Origin: Sphagnum compactum | Lineage: Eukaryota; Bryophyta; Sphagnopsida; Sphagnales | Direction of reading: 5' to 3' | Length of the DNA: 64,000 bases | Assembly: GCA_965153455.1 (NCBI GenBank) | Contig: OZ234496.1 | Location: 4,039,207 to 4,103,206, forward strand | Shown: one piece after another, positions 60,976 to 64,000 of the stretch | Numbering within the stretch: position 1 is the stretch's first letter | How the letters are laid out: each line of letters starts with the position of its first letter | Notes under the pieces: model-generated | Database searches by the model: none | The model's input: only the letters and a program-made list of their open reading frames with translations | What the model was told of the DNA's origin: nothing | Translations under genes and position numbers: made by a program

Positions 60976-61959
60976 CAACCACCAAATACCTCCAAACATC
61001 TACTTGCTCCAAAAGACTTGAAATTCCATTCTATCACACCATTGAAGACATGTTCTTCAATCTCGATGTGGCATCTTTGCATAAAGACTATGATAATCAT
61101 TAGAAAAAATATTTTTAGCTCATTATTTTTATTGTTGTGAAACAATAGTTTTCAACATTATGCAATTTTGATTATGTGATTGAAGGACAAAAATATACAA
61201 TCAAAAGAATATATTTGAAGAATTTTTTCCTTTCATATAATATTTTCATTGAAGCTTTCAAGTGTTATCACGAAAACATACTATCGAAATACTAAAACCA
61301 TTGTCATAATTATTAATGCACGATTGTGTGTGTAGTTTTATACTTTTAGATAATTTAATTCTTGATATTCAATGGGAAATTATATTTTCAATTGTATTTT
61401 GTTGATTGATGATTGACTAGTATCCAAAAGGAAAATTATTGGAAAAATATGTGAACAATTGATGTCAAAAAAAATTTTATGGTTGAATTGACTAAGTTTA
61501 TGGTATGAAAAATGTAAATTTTCAAATTCTTGAAACAAAAAGACGTTTGTCATGTCATTTAATTTTTTTTTATTTTTATTGAAATAATTTAGATCAAAAA
61601 GATCATTTGAATATATAGACAATGAAATTTACAATCTTATTAAAAATGCATAAATAAAAAAATTTCAACCTTTTGAATTGCCATGGAAACATACAAATAT
61701 TAAATAAGTAAATAAATACATGTACAAAAATATTTGATCAAAATATGGACATTTTAAAAAATTTGATCAAATAAGAATTGTACATTAATCAATACAACAT
61801 AATTTAATTATATTTATAGATTATTAAAATTTTCAAAATATAAAAAACACATACATGTAACATTCCAAATGATTGCTAACGGTAGTGGAAGGCATTGTAT
61901 TGTTTTGGTCTATAAAAAATGTCCAATGTTCAATATTGAGAAGAATATTTCCAAATGCC
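60976..61959. other. AT-rich intergenic DNA
   Basis: No gene recognised. Confidence 0.6.
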
Positions 61960-62330
61960 CAAACCACTTGATTTTAGCTACCACATGTGAATATTCTCAT
62001 GGCCAAGGTCTAGGCAAGATAACATGGGATTTTGGTAAGAATGCTCCCAAAAGCCTAGGATATCTAACCTAGGCCATGTAAACATTCTCATGGCCAACGT
62101 TTGAACAAGATAACATGGGCTTTTGATAAGAGTGTTCCCAAAACCACTTGAGCCTAGCCACATATGAATATTCTCATGGCCAAGGTTTAGGCAATATTAC
62201 ATGTGATTTTAATAAGAATGCTCCCAAAAGCCCAGGCTATTTAACCTTGGCCGTGTGAATATTCTCATGGTCAAGGTCCAAATAAACTACGAGTTTTGGA
62301 ACTAAGGTCAATAAGCTTGAACTTTTGCAA
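61960..62330. repeat. ~90-bp tandem repeat, four copies
   Basis: ATTCTCATGGCCAAGGT recurs at 61993, 62084, 62170 and 62261 (steps 91, 86, 91), with AAGATAACATGGGATTTT and AATGCTCCCAAAAGCC between. Confidence 0.85.
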
Positions 62331-63560
62331 ACTATTTTTCATATCCTAAGGTATTCCATTCTCACATGCAAGATAACCTATGATAAATTGGAAAGAGTAT
62401 TCCCAAAGCCAAGCTATTTGACCCTAGAATGGTTTAAAATATTGGGTCCTTTTAAAAAATATTCTTCGTAATGAAGGTATTCCCTTATCACAAAGTCATA
62501 GACAAGATAGCTTAGACTTTTGAATTCATGCAAACACATGTGGATTAAACTTTTGAATAGGGCACTATCATCCTCTTATGAGCATGAGCCAAACTATGGA
62601 ATTCATTTTTTGAACATGATAAAACCAAGTCTTTACAAAGCTTTCTAACCATGTATTGACTCACTCCTTTTAGTTTGATTACACCCTTGGGCTAGCTACT
62701 TTGGCCAAGGTAATTATGAAACATGAGCTAGCTAACCTTGCAAAAGTTCCAATAGTTTGGGCTAGCTAACCTTAATTAGGGTTCAATAACCATACTACCT
62801 AACCTTGGCGAAGATGAAGGAACATGGGTTATTTAACCATGGCCAAGGTTTGGATAAAAAGTTTAAGCTTTTGATCGAACCACATAAACCTTTGATTATA
62901 ATGAAAGATATTTGTGAAAGGAAATATTATGGAATATTTTCAATTAAGATAGCTTAGTTTTTTGAAAAGAATATTCTTAAAAGCCAAAGCTACCTAACCT
63001 TGGCCAAGGTTAAATAGCCAAGCTTTCAAGTAATATTCTTCATGGGTAATCCAAGACTAGGGGCAGGATAGCCTAGGCTTTTGAAAAGGATATAAACCCA
63101 AAAACTTAGGTTTTTTAACCCTAGAGATAAAACTTGGATTTAAATGAAAGAAAGGATATCCATGAAAAGCTTGAGGTATTCCACTACCATGGGCAAGGTA
63201 GATTGGACTTTTGGAAATAATATTCCCAAAAGCCCAAACTAGTTAACCTTAGCAAAGGTTAAGGAACCCTAACTTTTAAGGAATATTCTCAATAACAAGG
63301 GCATTCCACAAGTAGGGGCAAAATAATTTACGAGGCTTTGTAAATATATATTGCCAAAATTGTGGGCTAGCTAACCTTGGCTTTTAAACTCACATAAAAC
63401 CTTAGTTTTAATGAAAGATATCCATGAAAAACCAGGCTTTTCAGCCCTAGATGTAGAACCTCAATCATAATGAAAGTTATCTAAGAAAAAATTCAGGCTT
63501 ATTAACCATGTATATAAGAATATTCTAGTAACCAAAGGTCTTCCCACCCTTAGTTATGGG
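62331..63560. repeat. Degenerate continuation of the 90-bp repeat field
   Basis: Loose copies of GGCTA-CTAACCTTGGCCAAGGTTA and AATATTCCCAAAAGCC recur through the interval, with decaying period. Confidence 0.6.
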
Positions 63561-64000
63561 AATATGGTCACGGGATCGTGGCCTAAGTGGTAATAGCCTT
63601 TTTGTTATTGGTATGCAAGGCTTTTTAGGATGGGCAAATGGAGTTCTTGGAAACAAGGGGCTTGGCTAGGTCATCCTCAAAATAACAACAGAAATAAAAT
63701 TATGTATGGATGAGAAAGTATGATGTATGCATTTTGAAATATACAAATACAAAATACATATTAGGTAATGACCTAGTATCAAGCACTTCTAAACAATTGG
63801 ACCTTGAGACATGTAGTCCACCATGGCCATGTGAATAACCTTAAGCCAACTTTGATTATAGAATCTTTTTTAGCATCAACTTCGAAGTAGGGCAAGGTAC
63901 CCTAAACTTTTTTGGAATATTTTTATGGCTAGGGGTAGTGGCCCTTTTGTTATTCCATGGGTTAGGTTTAGGTAGGCTAAACTTAGGTAGCCCAGATAGG
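63561..64000. other. Right edge, intergenic
   Basis: No gene recognised. TGGCCTAAGTGG at 63579-63590 fits a pol III box A, but no box B follows. Confidence 0.5.

Noticed and set aside
63579-63590. Box A-like TGGCCTAAGTGG suggesting a tRNA or SINE
   Set aside because: No box B at suitable distance and no cloverleaf.

Overview
The window is nuclear DNA from a land plant with a large, gene-poor genome. It is strongly AT-rich, full of decayed repeats, foldback elements, minisatellites and transposon relics, and holds one gene that can be reconstructed exon by exon. That gene (minus strand, coding 44826 down to 40636, eight exons, 501 codons) encodes a member of the AUX1/LAX auxin-influx carrier branch of the amino acid/auxin permease family. 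Its sequence departs from the seed-plant AUX1/LAX1-3 consensus as I remember it at many positions normally near-invariant. This, with the repeat landscape, makes me lean toward a non-angiosperm vascular plant (fern, lycophyte or gymnosperm). That is inference; the sequence alone does not fix the taxon.

Layout. 1-900 is a GC-richer edge ending in a 60-bp tandem repeat. 900-8700 is AT-rich intergenic DNA with foldbacks (1032-1137, 5267-5301, 6963-7117) and two copies of a dispersed family with TAGG-rich flanks (5460-5760, 7700-8060). 8780-9690 is a run of minisatellites. 12362-13045 holds an 83-bp repeat. 14169-14620 is a broken, retroelement-like coding relic on the minus strand. 18751-19110 is an exact-register 120-bp triplication. 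19620-21470 holds TAGG repeats, a long hairpin and a nearly pure A/T block. 22140-25510 is a gene-like island (GC-richer, CpG-containing) with no recognisable product, followed by a 75-80-bp tandem array. 26750-28700 contains an unidentified decayed coding stretch on the minus strand.

29600-40450 is dominated by repeats: two inverted copies of a ~0.6-kb element with terminal inverted repeats (32107-32717 and 39119-39692), a 180-bp MITE (35029-35208), a 368-bp tandem duplication of A-rich DNA and three copies of a short dispersed repeat. 40467-45651 is the AUX1/LAX-like gene with a plausible poly(A) signal, TATA box and CCAAT box.

45700-64000 is again intergenic: a possible orphan exon (48131-48268), a third copy of the TAGG-flanked family (51600-52060), a 20/40-bp minisatellite (52090-52720), a head-to-head palindromic array (54660-54864), a Ty3/gypsy-like gag relic (55308-55680), a tRNA-like (SINE-like) segment near 56.1 kb, a GC-rich retroelement-like insertion (60130-60975) and a degenerate 90-bp repeat field (61960-63560). 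No CRISPR array, rRNA or intact tRNA was seen. With a single gene there is no operon logic; the biology here is one membrane carrier embedded in decaying repeats.
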